64,000 nucleotides of DNA from Gilvibacter sediminis (GCF_028561565.1 NZ_JAQQTE010000001.1:166005-230004); one strand, 5' to 3'. Positions 33,839 through 41,406 are shown, numbered from the stretch's first letter. Program-made: numbers and translations. Notes: generated by a model from the sequence alone, not told the origin.

Positions 33839-34354
33839 TAGTAATAATGAGCAGTGAAGCTGAGTTAAAAAGACTGGAATATCCAAGGGGAGATGTTTTT
33901 GCATTTATCTACTAGACCTTATACTATAGAGCATAAACCTTCGACTTTCTAGAATATCCCAGTCTTTAAAACAGGTTTTTTACAGTCAAAAAGAGAAAAC
34001 CGCTGCGGGAAACACAGCGGCCCTCTCATTGACATTCGGAAAATAATTTTCATTGCCTTGAGGCTTTAAAAACTTCTTTGACTTTTGCCGCTGAATCAAA
34101 TGATCAAGAAGATCCAAACAGGATGGAACTTGCGTTATTCTTGTCCAATCTTTTGATTCTTATTCACAACAAGCCAAAAATGGTGGTTACCTAGCAAAAA
34201 GTTGCTCAAGGAACTCTGCAATTGCCCCAGGGAAGAAGGACTTTTACAAAGAATTAAAATGAAACTTTCCTTTTGGATTGATTATGTAATGAGTCAGAAT
34301 GACACAATAAATGTACAATTATTTTAATTACTTTCACGTTTCTGTTTTCGCAAA
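33839..34354. other. Gene-free stretch with long-range inverted repeat and hairpin
   Basis: No ORF with gene-like features was found; the longest open frame (about 45 codons, ending near 34192) has no start or similarity. AAAGACTGG (33869-33877) is complementary to CCAGTCTTT (33959-33967). CCGCTG (34000-34005) and CAGCGG (34015-34020), extended by GAGA/TCTC, form a hairpin whose U-rich tail lies on the minus strand (TTTTCTCTTTTT), although no minus-strand gene ends here. It may hold a small RNA or a long leader of the Nudix-type regulator. Confidence 0.5.
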
Positions 34355-35131
34355 ATGAAATTTGACTATAAAGAATTACTTGATAATTGCATACCAGGAC
34401 TCTCCATTGACTGCGTAGTGTTCGGGTACAAAGACAAGAAGCTGCACGTTCTTTTAGTGCGTTTTATAGATTCTCATGTTTGGGCCTTGCCGGGAGGATT
34501 CATTCCCAAAGATCAAGACATGGACGCTGTAGCCAACCAAGTTCTATTTCAGCGAACAGGTCTACAAGAAGTTTTCTTACAACAATCTCATATTTTTAGC
34601 TCCCTCAATAGGCACTTTGACATAAATACCCGTAGCCGCTTGGTTATGGACACCATCAAGAAAACCTGGATGGAAGATCAAAAAGAAGCATTGGAGGCCT
34701 GGTTTAGTGAACGATTTATCTCTACTGCTTATATGGCCTTAGTAGATGCTGAGAAAGTTCACCCGCAGACCGATGTGCTGAGTGATGCCTGTGATTGGAT
34801 TCCTTTGGACGAGTTACCGGACTTACTCTTGGATCACCGCGAAATGATTGATGAAGCGCACAGGCAACTGCGAATGAAGATCCGATTGCTGCCTATTGGA
34901 AAATCGCTGCTGCCTGAACGATTTACCATGTCTGACCTTCAAAGTTTGTATGAAGCCATCCTCGATCAGAAATTGGACCGCGGAAACTTCCAGCGAAAAA
35001 TGATTCGTCTCGGCTTTTTGAATCGACATGAAAAATTAATGACTGGCGCTCAGAACAAAGCACCCTATTTGTACAGCATTAATGACGAGGCCTACGATCA
35101 GTTGCTAAAACACGGAATCAACTTTATATAA
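34355..35131 (+). CDS. Nudix-domain transcriptional regulator (NrtR-like)
   Basis: A 258-residue protein with an N-terminal Nudix fold (about 12-150: SIDCVVFGYKDKKLHVLLV, ALPGGFI) and a C-terminal winged helix (about 188-258: FTMSDLQSLYEAILDQ, FQRKMIRLGFL). The Nudix box is degenerate: after GGFIPKDQDM the REUxEE residues are replaced by VANQVLFQRTG. The domain therefore probably senses a ligand rather than hydrolysing it, as in NrtR/AraR-type regulators. No obvious target operon adjoins it. Its stop codon touches that of the convergent VOC gene. Confidence 0.88.
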   Translation: MKFDYKELLDNCIPGLSIDCVVFGYKDKKLHVLLVRFIDSHVWALPGGFIPKDQDMDAVANQVLFQRTGLQEVFLQQSHIFSSLNRHFDINTRSRLVMDTIKKTWMEDQKEALEAWFSERFISTAYMALVDAEKVHPQTDVLSDACDWIPLDELPDLLLDHREMIDEAHRQLRMKIRLLPIGKSLLPERFTMSDLQSLYEAILDQKLDRGNFQRKMIRLGFLNRHEKLMTGAQNKAPYLYSINDEAYDQLLKHGINFI

Positions 35132-35527
35132 CTAGAGGTATTCCACCAACTGAATGTTGTTCCCGCAAGTATCGTTAAAAACCGCAATCTTCACCGTTCC
35201 CATATCCGTAGGTGCAACGCTAAATTCTACATCCAACCCCATTAAACGGTCGTATTCTTCCTGCACACTTTCAACATCGAATTGCGTATAGGGAAATCCT
35301 GCTTCCATCAAGGCGTCTTGAAATACGCGACTGGGTTCAAAATGTAAAGGAGCAGGCTCCAAAACCAATTGAACACCGTCTTGATCTTCTGGGGAGACCA
35401 GAGTCAACCAGCGGTCGGTCTCATTGATGGGAATGTCTAGTTTTTTTAGGAAGCCTAGTTTTTTGGTGTAAAAATCCAAGGCGTGCTGCTGATCTCTAAC
35501 AGGAATACTGATTACGGTTACTTTCAT
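35132..35527 (-). CDS. VOC family (glyoxalase/bleomycin resistance fold) protein
   Basis: A 131-residue protein of the vicinal-oxygen-chelate fold, with two beta-alpha-beta3 modules. Visible landmarks are IPVRDQQHALDFYTKKLGF, GVQLVLEPAP and FNDTCGNNIQLVEYL with the closing Glu ligand. Activity unknown. It lies 47 bases after the AraC-type regulator gene on the same strand, a pairing common in this phylum. Confidence 0.9.
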   Translation of the reverse strand: MKVTVISIPVRDQQHALDFYTKKLGFLKKLDIPINETDRWLTLVSPEDQDGVQLVLEPAPLHFEPSRVFQDALMEAGFPYTQFDVESVQEEYDRLMGLDVEFSVAPTDMGTVKIAVFNDTCGNNIQLVEYL

Positions 35528-35574
35528 GTTTAGTTGTGTTTGATGCTTTGCAAGTTGCCAAATCGCAATGGAGA

Positions 35575-35961
35575 TTACTTCTTTAAAGTTGCTCTTTTTT
35601 GGAATCCTTTGGGCGAGATGTTGTTTCTGCGTTTGAACAAGGCGCTAAAAGAACCCAAGGATTTAAATCCAACAGCATAACAGGTCTCCGTTACTGAGGC
35701 TCCACTTTTGAGCAGTTCCTTTGCTTTTTCCAGACGTTTATCTGTCAAATATTGACTGGGAGTTTGTCCGTGATATTTTTTAAAAAGGCGCAACATGTGA
35801 AACTTAGAGACAAATCCTTCTGTAGACAGCACATCTAAATTGAGCTCCTCTTGATAGTGATCATCAATGTGATGCTTTACGGCCATAATGGTCTCCAACT
35901 GTCCTTGGTTGGCAAATTTCTTGGCCTTGTAGTTTTCCAGATGTTGTTGGTAAATCGACAT
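35575..35961 (-). CDS. AraC family transcriptional regulator (DNA-binding domain only)
   Basis: A 128-residue protein made almost entirely of the AraC double helix-turn-helix domain (about 25-125: LDVLSTEGFVSKFHMLRLFKKYHGQTPSQYLTD, then VTETCYAVGFKSLGSFSALFKRRNNISPKGF). There is no ligand-binding N-terminal domain, so it is a small stand-alone type. It is co-transcribed with the VOC protein that follows. Confidence 0.92.
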   Translation of the reverse strand: MSIYQQHLENYKAKKFANQGQLETIMAVKHHIDDHYQEELNLDVLSTEGFVSKFHMLRLFKKYHGQTPSQYLTDKRLEKAKELLKSGASVTETCYAVGFKSLGSFSALFKRRNNISPKGFQKRATLKK

Positions 35962-36014
35962 AGCTACAAGGTATGAAAATAGACCGGGTCTTCAAATTAG
36001 AGCGAAAGACGAAA

Positions 36015-36045
36015 TAAAAAAGCGACCCTATTTCAGGGTCGCTTT
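36015..36045 (-). terminator. Intrinsic terminator of the carbonic anhydrase/DUF2490 operon
   Basis: AGCGACCCT (36021-36029) pairs with AGGGTCGCT (36035-36043) around a 5-base loop. On the minus strand a T-rich run (TTTTTTAT) follows. It lies between the DUF2490 stop and the AraC-type gene. Confidence 0.9.
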
Positions 36046-36094
36046 GGGCTAATTCAAATAGTGTCTATTTGAAGTTCAGTTCACCATTACTTAA

Positions 36095-36805
36095 CTAAAA
36101 ACTATGATGCATACTGAATTGTAATTGGCCTTTCTGCCAATTCACTGTCGTTTGTTCCATCCATCCCAACTGAAACCTAATCTTGTCCGTCAAGGCGTAA
36201 CCCAGACCTAAATAGGTTCGGTTTCTGTCAAAGAATTGCACCTGCCTTCCATTACCTATCTCACGTTCACCATTGATGAAAAGCTCATTGTAGAATGCAA
36301 TGTAGGGTGTACCTTTTTTGAGCTCGTAACCTTTCAGCGGTACGTTTATAAACAACATATACCTGTAGCGAGTTCTAAAATCTTGGTCTTCCACCCAACG
36401 CTGTTCATAGCGCATTCTGTGAGTGAGTAGCAATCGCTTGAGCAAAGTATTTGAGAACAAAGCCTCCTGATAAATACGATTCTCATTGAACGGATTGTCT
36501 ATCTCAGTTCCAAATTGACCGGTAGTGATATTGGCGTAACCCAGGGTAAACTTTACTCCTGAATTTTCAGGCTGATAGGTGACTCCAGTGCGTAACAAAA
36601 GCTGCTCTCTATCACCAAGACCCCGCCAATCACGATACTGATAATCTCCTTGAAGCCCCCAATTAGATTCCTTAAAAGTGGTATTCCAAAAGTACATATA
36701 CCAAGCCCCGAGTTGATCTTCGTCCGGGCCTTGCGCATGCAAAGCAGAACTCACAGTAAAGATGGAGATTCCAAGCAGAATAACTTTCTTCAATTGTTTA
36801 AGCAT
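36095..36805 (-). CDS. DUF2490 family outer membrane protein
   Basis: A 236-residue protein with a signal peptide (about 1-25) and repeated amphipathic strands, including YMYFWNTTFKESNWGLQGDYQYRDW at the start and a terminal MHHSF. It matches the DUF2490 family, presumed outer-membrane barrels of unknown function. It follows the carbonic anhydrase gene by 11 bases, so the two are probably co-expressed in the periplasm and outer membrane. Confidence 0.87.
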   Translation of the reverse strand: MLKQLKKVILLGISIFTVSSALHAQGPDEDQLGAWYMYFWNTTFKESNWGLQGDYQYRDWRGLGDREQLLLRTGVTYQPENSGVKFTLGYANITTGQFGTEIDNPFNENRIYQEALFSNTLLKRLLLTHRMRYEQRWVEDQDFRTRYRYMLFINVPLKGYELKKGTPYIAFYNELFINGEREIGNGRQVQFFDRNRTYLGLGYALTDKIRFQLGWMEQTTVNWQKGQLQFSMHHSF

Positions 36806-36816
36806 ACGACCTAATT

Positions 36817-37566
36817 TTAATTAGCAAACTTAGGTAGGCTTTTGATGGTCTCGTCAATGAACTCCACCTTACCCGTGCGTAAATTGTAAACCGCTCCAAC
36901 AATAAGAACCTCTCCAGAAGCCGATTTTCTAGACAATAAGGGCTCCAGATTTCTAAGCAGATTCACCTGCTCTATAACGTTGGCACGCACGGCAAGATCC
37001 AATTCTTCCTTTTCCTCCAAATTTGCGGCCTTGGCAAATAAGGCTGCGGGCTTAATAGCATTGATCAAAGTTACTACGTGTCCTGGCGGATTTTCCGGCA
37101 ATTTCATAGCAGCACTAACCGCCCCACAGCTCTCATGACCCAACACAACAATCAGTCTTGTGTTTAAGACGGCCGTAGCGTATTCAATGGTTCCGTATGA
37201 AGCTTCTGCCATTACCTGTCCAGCGGTACGGGTAATGAACAAGTCCCCTACACCTTGGTCAAAGATGATCTCATTGGGTACACGACTATCCGCACAACCA
37301 ATAATAGTGGCAAACGGTTTTTGACCCAGCTCATTATTTTTGAGGTCGGCATCAGTTTGGCGTGGTTTGATACTCTTGTTCTCCGCAAAACGTTTGTTAC
37401 CGTAAATGAGTTTTTTGAGTCCGTAGTACGGATCTGCATACGCACTGTCTCTATCGGCAAAATATGCGTTGTCTTGAAGATTCAGCATGTTTTTAACCTC
37501 AGCAGACTGCCCGTAGATAGAGCCACCCATAATCGTAAGGAAACAAAAGAAGAATAATTTTTTCAT
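36817..37566 (-). CDS. Beta-class carbonic anhydrase, periplasmic
   Basis: A 249-residue enzyme with a cleavable signal peptide (MKKLFFFCFLTIMGGSIYGQ), so it acts outside the cytoplasm. Zinc ligands and the Asp/Arg dyad are intact: C91-A-D93-S-R95, and H144 with C147 in GHESCG. It interconverts CO2 and bicarbonate. A perfect -7 box TAAATTTG (minus strand, 37602-37595) lies about 29 bases before its start. Co-transcribed with the DUF2490 barrel. A SulP-type transporter, a family that includes bicarbonate carriers, is encoded 8 kb away. Confidence 0.95.
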   Translation of the reverse strand: MKKLFFFCFLTIMGGSIYGQSAEVKNMLNLQDNAYFADRDSAYADPYYGLKKLIYGNKRFAENKSIKPRQTDADLKNNELGQKPFATIIGCADSRVPNEIIFDQGVGDLFITRTAGQVMAEASYGTIEYATAVLNTRLIVVLGHESCGAVSAAMKLPENPPGHVVTLINAIKPAALFAKAANLEEKEELDLAVRANVIEQVNLLRNLEPLLSRKSASGEVLIVGAVYNLRTGKVEFIDETIKSLPKFAN

Positions 37567-37950
37567 AGCGTTTATAATTTTTGTTTTTCAGTTACAAATT
37601 TACCGAGACTTTCAATCGCTGATACACAACTTAACAAATATTTAATAGTATTACTTTTATATATAGGTGTTTTACTTTCTTTTTTGTGATTATTACTTTT
37701 TTTGCATGATTTATAGGCCTTTAGGCAATATATTTTTAGTGAAATTCTAAACTAATTTTATTAAGTATTACAAATTTGAATGTTAAAAGGCAGATATACA
37801 CAAGCATTTTAATAGTAATACTTTAATGCATTTTGACTCAATGTTAACCCGAATGCGAATTGCTTAAACTCAAAAGTAATTACCCGCTATTGGGTATTTC
37901 TAAGCCTCATTACGATGCATAGTTTTGGATCAAACAAAAGTTTAGAAATC
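37567..37950. promoter_or_regulatory. AT-rich divergent intergenic region, carbonic anhydrase/lipoprotein
   Basis: A very AT-rich 384-base stretch with no coding frame that I can support. It holds the carbonic anhydrase -7 box (CAAATTTA on the + strand, 37595-37602). A CAA triplet at 37627-37629 could be its -33 element, with a slightly long spacer of 24. Several poly-T and TATT runs (about 37655-37720) look like curved or upstream-activating DNA. No clear promoter for the rightward lipoprotein was found. Confidence 0.5.
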
Positions 37951-38514
37951 ATGAAACTGCGCCATCTAAAATTTTCGACTCTACTGAGCTTGGTTTTCAG
38001 CATGAACTCCTGTTTGTTTCCCATCTGCGACGATGAGTTTTATGAAGACTTTCCAAGTACGGTATATAATGAAGATTCCTTTGTTGAAATTTCTTTGATT
38101 AACGGATCAGCAGTTGAGACCGTCTCATTCACAGATGGAGTGGTCAGTGCAGAAAATGTAGTGGATGCCTCGAGCTTTGGATCGGAAGAGCTAGTAAGTT
38201 TTGAGACAGGAATTGCAGCGCCAATTGACACCACGGTAAGCATTGAAGCAGATCTGCAAATGGCGACCATCAACTTAGAAGACGGCACGCAAATACCTCC
38301 ATTCTTCGCAGGAGTAGGTTCCTCAGGAATTATAGTAGCAGACGATGAAATAGAAAGAGAGGATTTCAGATACAATTTCACCTATCCATCAGACGCAACA
38401 CCAATACCAATAGACAGCATCAGTAGCATTGTCTTGATCTACAGCTTGAACTACTTCTCCTTTGATGGTCTCTTACATACCAAGATATTTACCCATACCG
38501 TAGTATTTAACTAA
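37951..38514 (+). CDS. Hypothetical lipoprotein
   Basis: A 187-residue protein from the ATG at 37951, giving a lipoprotein signal with SMNSC at about 17-21 (a start at 37915 would bury the signal). The mature part is acidic and rich in Ser, Thr, Val and Ile, with a probable all-beta pattern (VEISLINGSAVETVSF, SIEADLQMATINLEDG). No domain recognised. It is followed by a hairpin terminator, so it is monocistronic. Confidence 0.7.
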   Translation: MKLRHLKFSTLLSLVFSMNSCLFPICDDEFYEDFPSTVYNEDSFVEISLINGSAVETVSFTDGVVSAENVVDASSFGSEELVSFETGIAAPIDTTVSIEADLQMATINLEDGTQIPPFFAGVGSSGIIVADDEIEREDFRYNFTYPSDATPIPIDSISSIVLIYSLNYFSFDGLLHTKIFTHTVVFN

Positions 38515-38562
38515 TTGTGGTGAAGCCGGTGTGTTTTCTCATGAACACAACCTGCTCCTAGA

Positions 38563-38585
38563 GCCTCGGTCCTGCCGGGGCTTTT
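38563..38585 (+). terminator. Intrinsic terminator of the hypothetical lipoprotein gene
   Basis: GCCTCGG (38563-38569) pairs with CCGGGGC (38575-38581), with one T-G pair and a 5-base loop, followed by TTTT. Confidence 0.6.
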
Positions 38586-38590
38586 GGGTT

Positions 38591-39148
38591 TTAATCTAAA
38601 GTGAAGCCGTTATCTCTTAGTATGCTGGCATACCAGCTATATGAAATATCACCGCGCTTATAATATTGCTTAACCTCTTCTATACTGCCTTTGTCTCCGT
38701 AGTCTTTGCGGTAGTCTACAGTACCATCAGTTTTGTAAAAGGTCCACTGCCCAACGCGAATACGCCAATCCTTATAGGTTCCAACGGCTAGGAGCGTACC
38801 ATCTTGATTGTATTTCTTAATAGGGCCTTCTACTCTATTTTGATTGTAAGTACCCTCTTCTTTTTTGTTTCCGTTCTCGTAGTAATTTACCCAGCTGCCT
38901 TGGCCTAGACCATCAACATATTCTTGCCTAGAGGAAAGCTGACCATTTTCATACCTCCCAAATAAAATACCCGTAAATGGTTCTTTTTCTCCTTTGGCAT
39001 AATATCTATACACGCCAGAGCTGGAATTGCCATAAGTAGCGCTCATAGAAAGTTCCCGTTTACTAGTCACCTCACTCATGGAGAGTTCTCTTTGCGCTAA
39101 GCTCAAAGTGGGTAGACAAAACAGCAACCCTAACACTAAATATTTCAT
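38591..39148 (-). CDS. MORN-repeat-like (YwqK-type) exported protein
   Basis: A 185-residue protein from the ATG at 39148, giving the signal peptide MKYLVLGLLFCLPTLSLAQ; the frame opens 99 bases earlier without a signal. Repeats of the form YENGQLSSRQEYVDG, YYENGNKKEEGTY and YNQDGTLLAVGTY are the YwqK/MORN type. Databases often label these as antitoxins of a YwqJ/YwqK system, but an exported form is unlikely to be one. A duplicated ELSMS segment follows the signal. Function unknown. Confidence 0.8.
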   Translation of the reverse strand: MKYLVLGLLFCLPTLSLAQRELSMSEVTSKRELSMSATYGNSSSGVYRYYAKGEKEPFTGILFGRYENGQLSSRQEYVDGLGQGSWVNYYENGNKKEEGTYNQNRVEGPIKKYNQDGTLLAVGTYKDWRIRVGQWTFYKTDGTVDYRKDYGDKGSIEEVKQYYKRGDISYSWYASILRDNGFTLD

Positions 39149-39369
39149 AACAAATTGATTTTCAATAAAGATACCGCCCTTTGGCGTTAAGGTTTTGCCA
39201 TCTGCTGGTAAAGTTCTGTTAATAGTTTCTCTAAATATAGCGAGCACTTAGCGGTGTTCTTTATAGAAGGTTTTTCCTGAAATTTCATCCCGTGAGAACA
39301 TAACTAACTAATTTTCTTACCTTTATTGCACCTCATAAGCCGCTTACCTACCGACTAAATATCCAAACG

Positions 39370-40362
39370 ATGAAGAAAAAGTTGATTCCTATTTTTGGGA
39401 TAACTCTAATGTCATTTTGGTTTAGTGTCGCCCAAGTAGGTATAGGCACTATTGCACCAGAGGCCAGCGCAGCCTTAGACGTATCTAGCGCGAATAGTGG
39501 TTTCCTCGCCCCACGCGTGAGTCTGTCCGATGTGTCAGACGGAACCAGTCCCATAGACACACCAGCCACAGGACTCCTAATTTTCAACACCAACGCTTCA
39601 GTTACTGGAGGCAGTGGCACTGGCTATTATTATTGGTCTGGCTCTCAATGGAGTCAATTAATCACCAATGCCTCTGTAGGACAATGGGGTACCAGCGGGA
39701 ACACGGGAACGGACCCGAGTACTGATTTTATTGGCACTACAGACGCCCAAGATTTAGCCATTCGAACCAACAATGTACAACGCATGGTTGTTGACGCCAA
39801 TGGAAATGTAGGTATTGGTGAGGCTAATCCAAGCAATACCTTAGATGTGGCAGGAAGCATACTCTTTGACGGTGACTTTGTAAATCAACAGGCGCTTGCC
39901 GTTCATGGCGATGCAGTTCAAAATGTTCCGTTTACCAACAGCCAGTTTACACCCCTTACTGGCACAACAGTGTCCATTACTATTACCGACGGTAGTGGTG
40001 TTAACAACTCCGCGGTATTTATTTCTGGTTTTGCACGAGTCTTTGGAGGGAGTTTAAATGGCACCAATAGCTCCGTAGGAGGTTATTTTATGGTACTCCA
40101 ACGTGATACAGATCCAAGTTTTGCCACAGCTGTTAATCTCACCTACACAGCAGGAGTATGTTATTTGGAAACTCCCAATGGTTTGACAAGTGCGGCAGTT
40201 CCCTTTGGTGGTGGAGGTCATATTTCTTATTTGGAAACTGGACTTACTGCGGGTACAACGTATTACTACCGCCTCAACTTTTACACTAACGGAGTAGGTA
40301 TCACAAGTGGGACGTATGACATTTATCAGCGTGATCTGAACGTGATACAAATTAAGCAGTAA
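39370..40362 (+). CDS. Secreted surface protein with GIG-type beta repeats
   Basis: A 330-residue secreted protein with a signal peptide (about 1-22). It contains two copies of the motif VGIGTIAPEASAALDVSS / VGIGEANPSNTLDVAGS (about 25-43 and 155-172), known from flavobacterial surface and phage-tail-fibre-like proteins. The stretch between is Gly/Ser/Thr-rich, with YYYWSGSQW. The C-terminal half (about 180-330) looks like a beta sandwich with TAGTTYYYRLNFYTNG. No T9SS sorting domain is seen. It borders the accessory-looking region before tRNA-Leu. Confidence 0.75.
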   Translation: MKKKLIPIFGITLMSFWFSVAQVGIGTIAPEASAALDVSSANSGFLAPRVSLSDVSDGTSPIDTPATGLLIFNTNASVTGGSGTGYYYWSGSQWSQLITNASVGQWGTSGNTGTDPSTDFIGTTDAQDLAIRTNNVQRMVVDANGNVGIGEANPSNTLDVAGSILFDGDFVNQQALAVHGDAVQNVPFTNSQFTPLTGTTVSITITDGSGVNNSAVFISGFARVFGGSLNGTNSSVGGYFMVLQRDTDPSFATAVNLTYTAGVCYLETPNGLTSAAVPFGGGGHISYLETGLTAGTTYYYRLNFYTNGVGITSGTYDIYQRDLNVIQIKQ

Positions 40363-40370
40363 TATATTTA

Positions 40371-40510
40371 GGGCGCCCCGTAAAGTGAACCATGTCTACT
40401 TTACGGCCGCGCTATCCGTTACAACTCCTCACTCGCTTGCCAACTTCGCCAAGACTCTGTTGGCCGCAGCGTTGCGGGGTTTTCACTACTATCGCTGGCG
40501 CGGGGTGGTT
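40371..40510. repeat. GC-rich multi-hairpin intergenic element
   Basis: CCGTAAAGT (40378-40386) and ACTTTACGG (40398-40406) form a perfect 9-pair hairpin. Directly after it, CCGCGC (40407-40412) pairs with GCGCGG (40498-40503), enclosing AACTCC/GGGGTT (40423-40428 and 40476-40481, with one wobble pair) and GCCAAC/GTTGGC (40439-40444 and 40459-40464). It is clearly richer in GC than its surroundings and non-coding. It resembles REP-like or structured-RNA repeats, but only one copy is in the window. Confidence 0.6.
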
Positions 40511-40748
40511 ACCGGTCATCGAGTGATTTGGGGAGCAAATAGTATTGAGATGACTGGTTGGGGGAAGTCTTGTGGGGTTTTGGGTGATATGAAAACTTCA
40601 AAATATCTCTTCACGAAGTAAAGTCAACAATTCAAGTTCAATTGTTGATAACAATTTTCAAATAAACTCTGAAATCCTCTAACAGAATGCGCCTTTTTTA
40701 GTTATACGATTAGAAGCACAATTAAGTGGGTCTGATAAAATTAATGTA
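40511..40748. other. Intergenic stretch with no supported gene
   Basis: The first 100 bases are G-rich on the + strand (GGTTGGGGG-, GTGGGGTTTTGGG-type tracts) and continue the folded element. The rest is AT-rich. I see no coding frame or promoter here that I would defend. Confidence 0.4.
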
Positions 40749-41129
40749 ATGAAAAAAGAGGTCTTAGCCTGTCAACTGTTATCTGAACGCTACCCATACG
40801 AAGGATATGGAGGAATGATTGGAATTGCAAAACATGAATTTGGTGTTGTAAATGAATTTTTCACGGAAAAGGCGGTTGATCTTTTACGCGAAGCAAATCT
40901 TGTTATTTCACGCAACCAAAAGGATGGAAAATACGATGTGAGAATAACTTCATGTGGACGAGAATTAATCGACAAATATGGAAGTCTTACCAATATGCTC
41001 AAAAAACAGAGGAAACAAAGGAAAATTAAGCACTTCCAAAAAGTATCTAAAATGTTTATTGATGGTATAAAGTGGTTAGCTGAAAACATCAAATACTGGT
41101 GGCCAATTATTATTGCTTTCTTTATTTAG
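40749..41129 (+). CDS. Orphan protein with C-terminal membrane anchor
   Basis: A 126-residue protein that I do not recognise. Residues about 1-80 have a winged-helix-like run (FFTEKAVDLLREANLVISRNQ, DGKYDVRITSCGRELIDKYG). A very basic stretch follows (KKQRKQRKIKHFQK, about 86-99), and the last 15 residues (IKYWWPIIIAFFI) are a hydrophobic tail anchor. It is AT-richer than its neighbours and sits between a folded repeat element and a hairpin array near tRNA-Leu, which suggests acquired DNA. No regulator or partner adjoins it. Confidence 0.55.
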   Translation: MKKEVLACQLLSERYPYEGYGGMIGIAKHEFGVVNEFFTEKAVDLLREANLVISRNQKDGKYDVRITSCGRELIDKYGSLTNMLKKQRKQRKIKHFQKVSKMFIDGIKWLAENIKYWWPIIIAFFI

Positions 41130-41147
41130 TAAACCAAAATTCACTTG

Positions 41148-41313
41148 TGGGATTCATTCGCTTCGCGAATGTTCCAAACAACAGCACCGTTCAGTGGGAT
41201 TCATTCGCTCCGCGAATGTTCCCTTCACGGGTAATCACTAAACAAAAAAGCGCCCTTTTTGTGATGGTGGGATTCTTTGGCTGCGCCAAAGTTCCCTTCA
41301 CGCTCCGCGTGAA
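41148..41313. repeat. Array of short hairpin repeats, 3' side of tRNA-Leu
   Basis: Three copies of a module GGGATTC-hairpin-GTTCC start at about 41148, 41193 and 41268. The stems are ATTCGC/GCGAAT, ATTCGC/GCGAAT and TTTGGC/GCCAAA, each with a 3-base loop. A further TTCACGC/GCGTGAA hairpin follows at about 41298. The flanks (GGGATTC, TTCCC) are conserved while the stem sequence changes in a compensated way, so it is the fold that is kept. Confidence 0.65.
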
Positions 41314-41344
41314 AATCACAAAAAGATTCACTTCGCATTACTCC

Positions 41345-41380
41345 AAAAAAGAAGCGAGCTTCTTTTTTGAAGCTCGCTCG
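41345..41380 (-). terminator. Intrinsic terminator of tRNA-Leu
   Basis: AGCGAGCTTC (41353-41362) pairs with GAAGCTCGCT (41369-41378) around a 6-base loop. On the minus strand the stem is followed by TC and TTTTTT (41350-41345). It lies 27 bases beyond the tRNA 3' end. Confidence 0.88.
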
Positions 41381-41406
41381 TGAATCACTTTTTTTGTGAC
41401 TTATTG

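Noticed and set aside
34061..34196. A 45-codon open stretch in the gap before the Nudix regulator
   Set aside because: No start codon with a plausible translation signal, and no recognisable sequence.
38591..39148. Toxin-antitoxin label for the YwqK-like protein
   Set aside because: No toxin partner is adjacent and the protein has a signal peptide.
40385..40621. A 78-codon open frame on the + strand
   Set aside because: It covers the nested hairpin element, has an unnatural residue mix, no translation signal and no similarity. The DNA structure explains the open frame.
41148..41330. Short repeats that could suggest a CRISPR array
   Set aside because: Only three modules, each self-complementary, with irregular spacing and no true spacers or cas genes.
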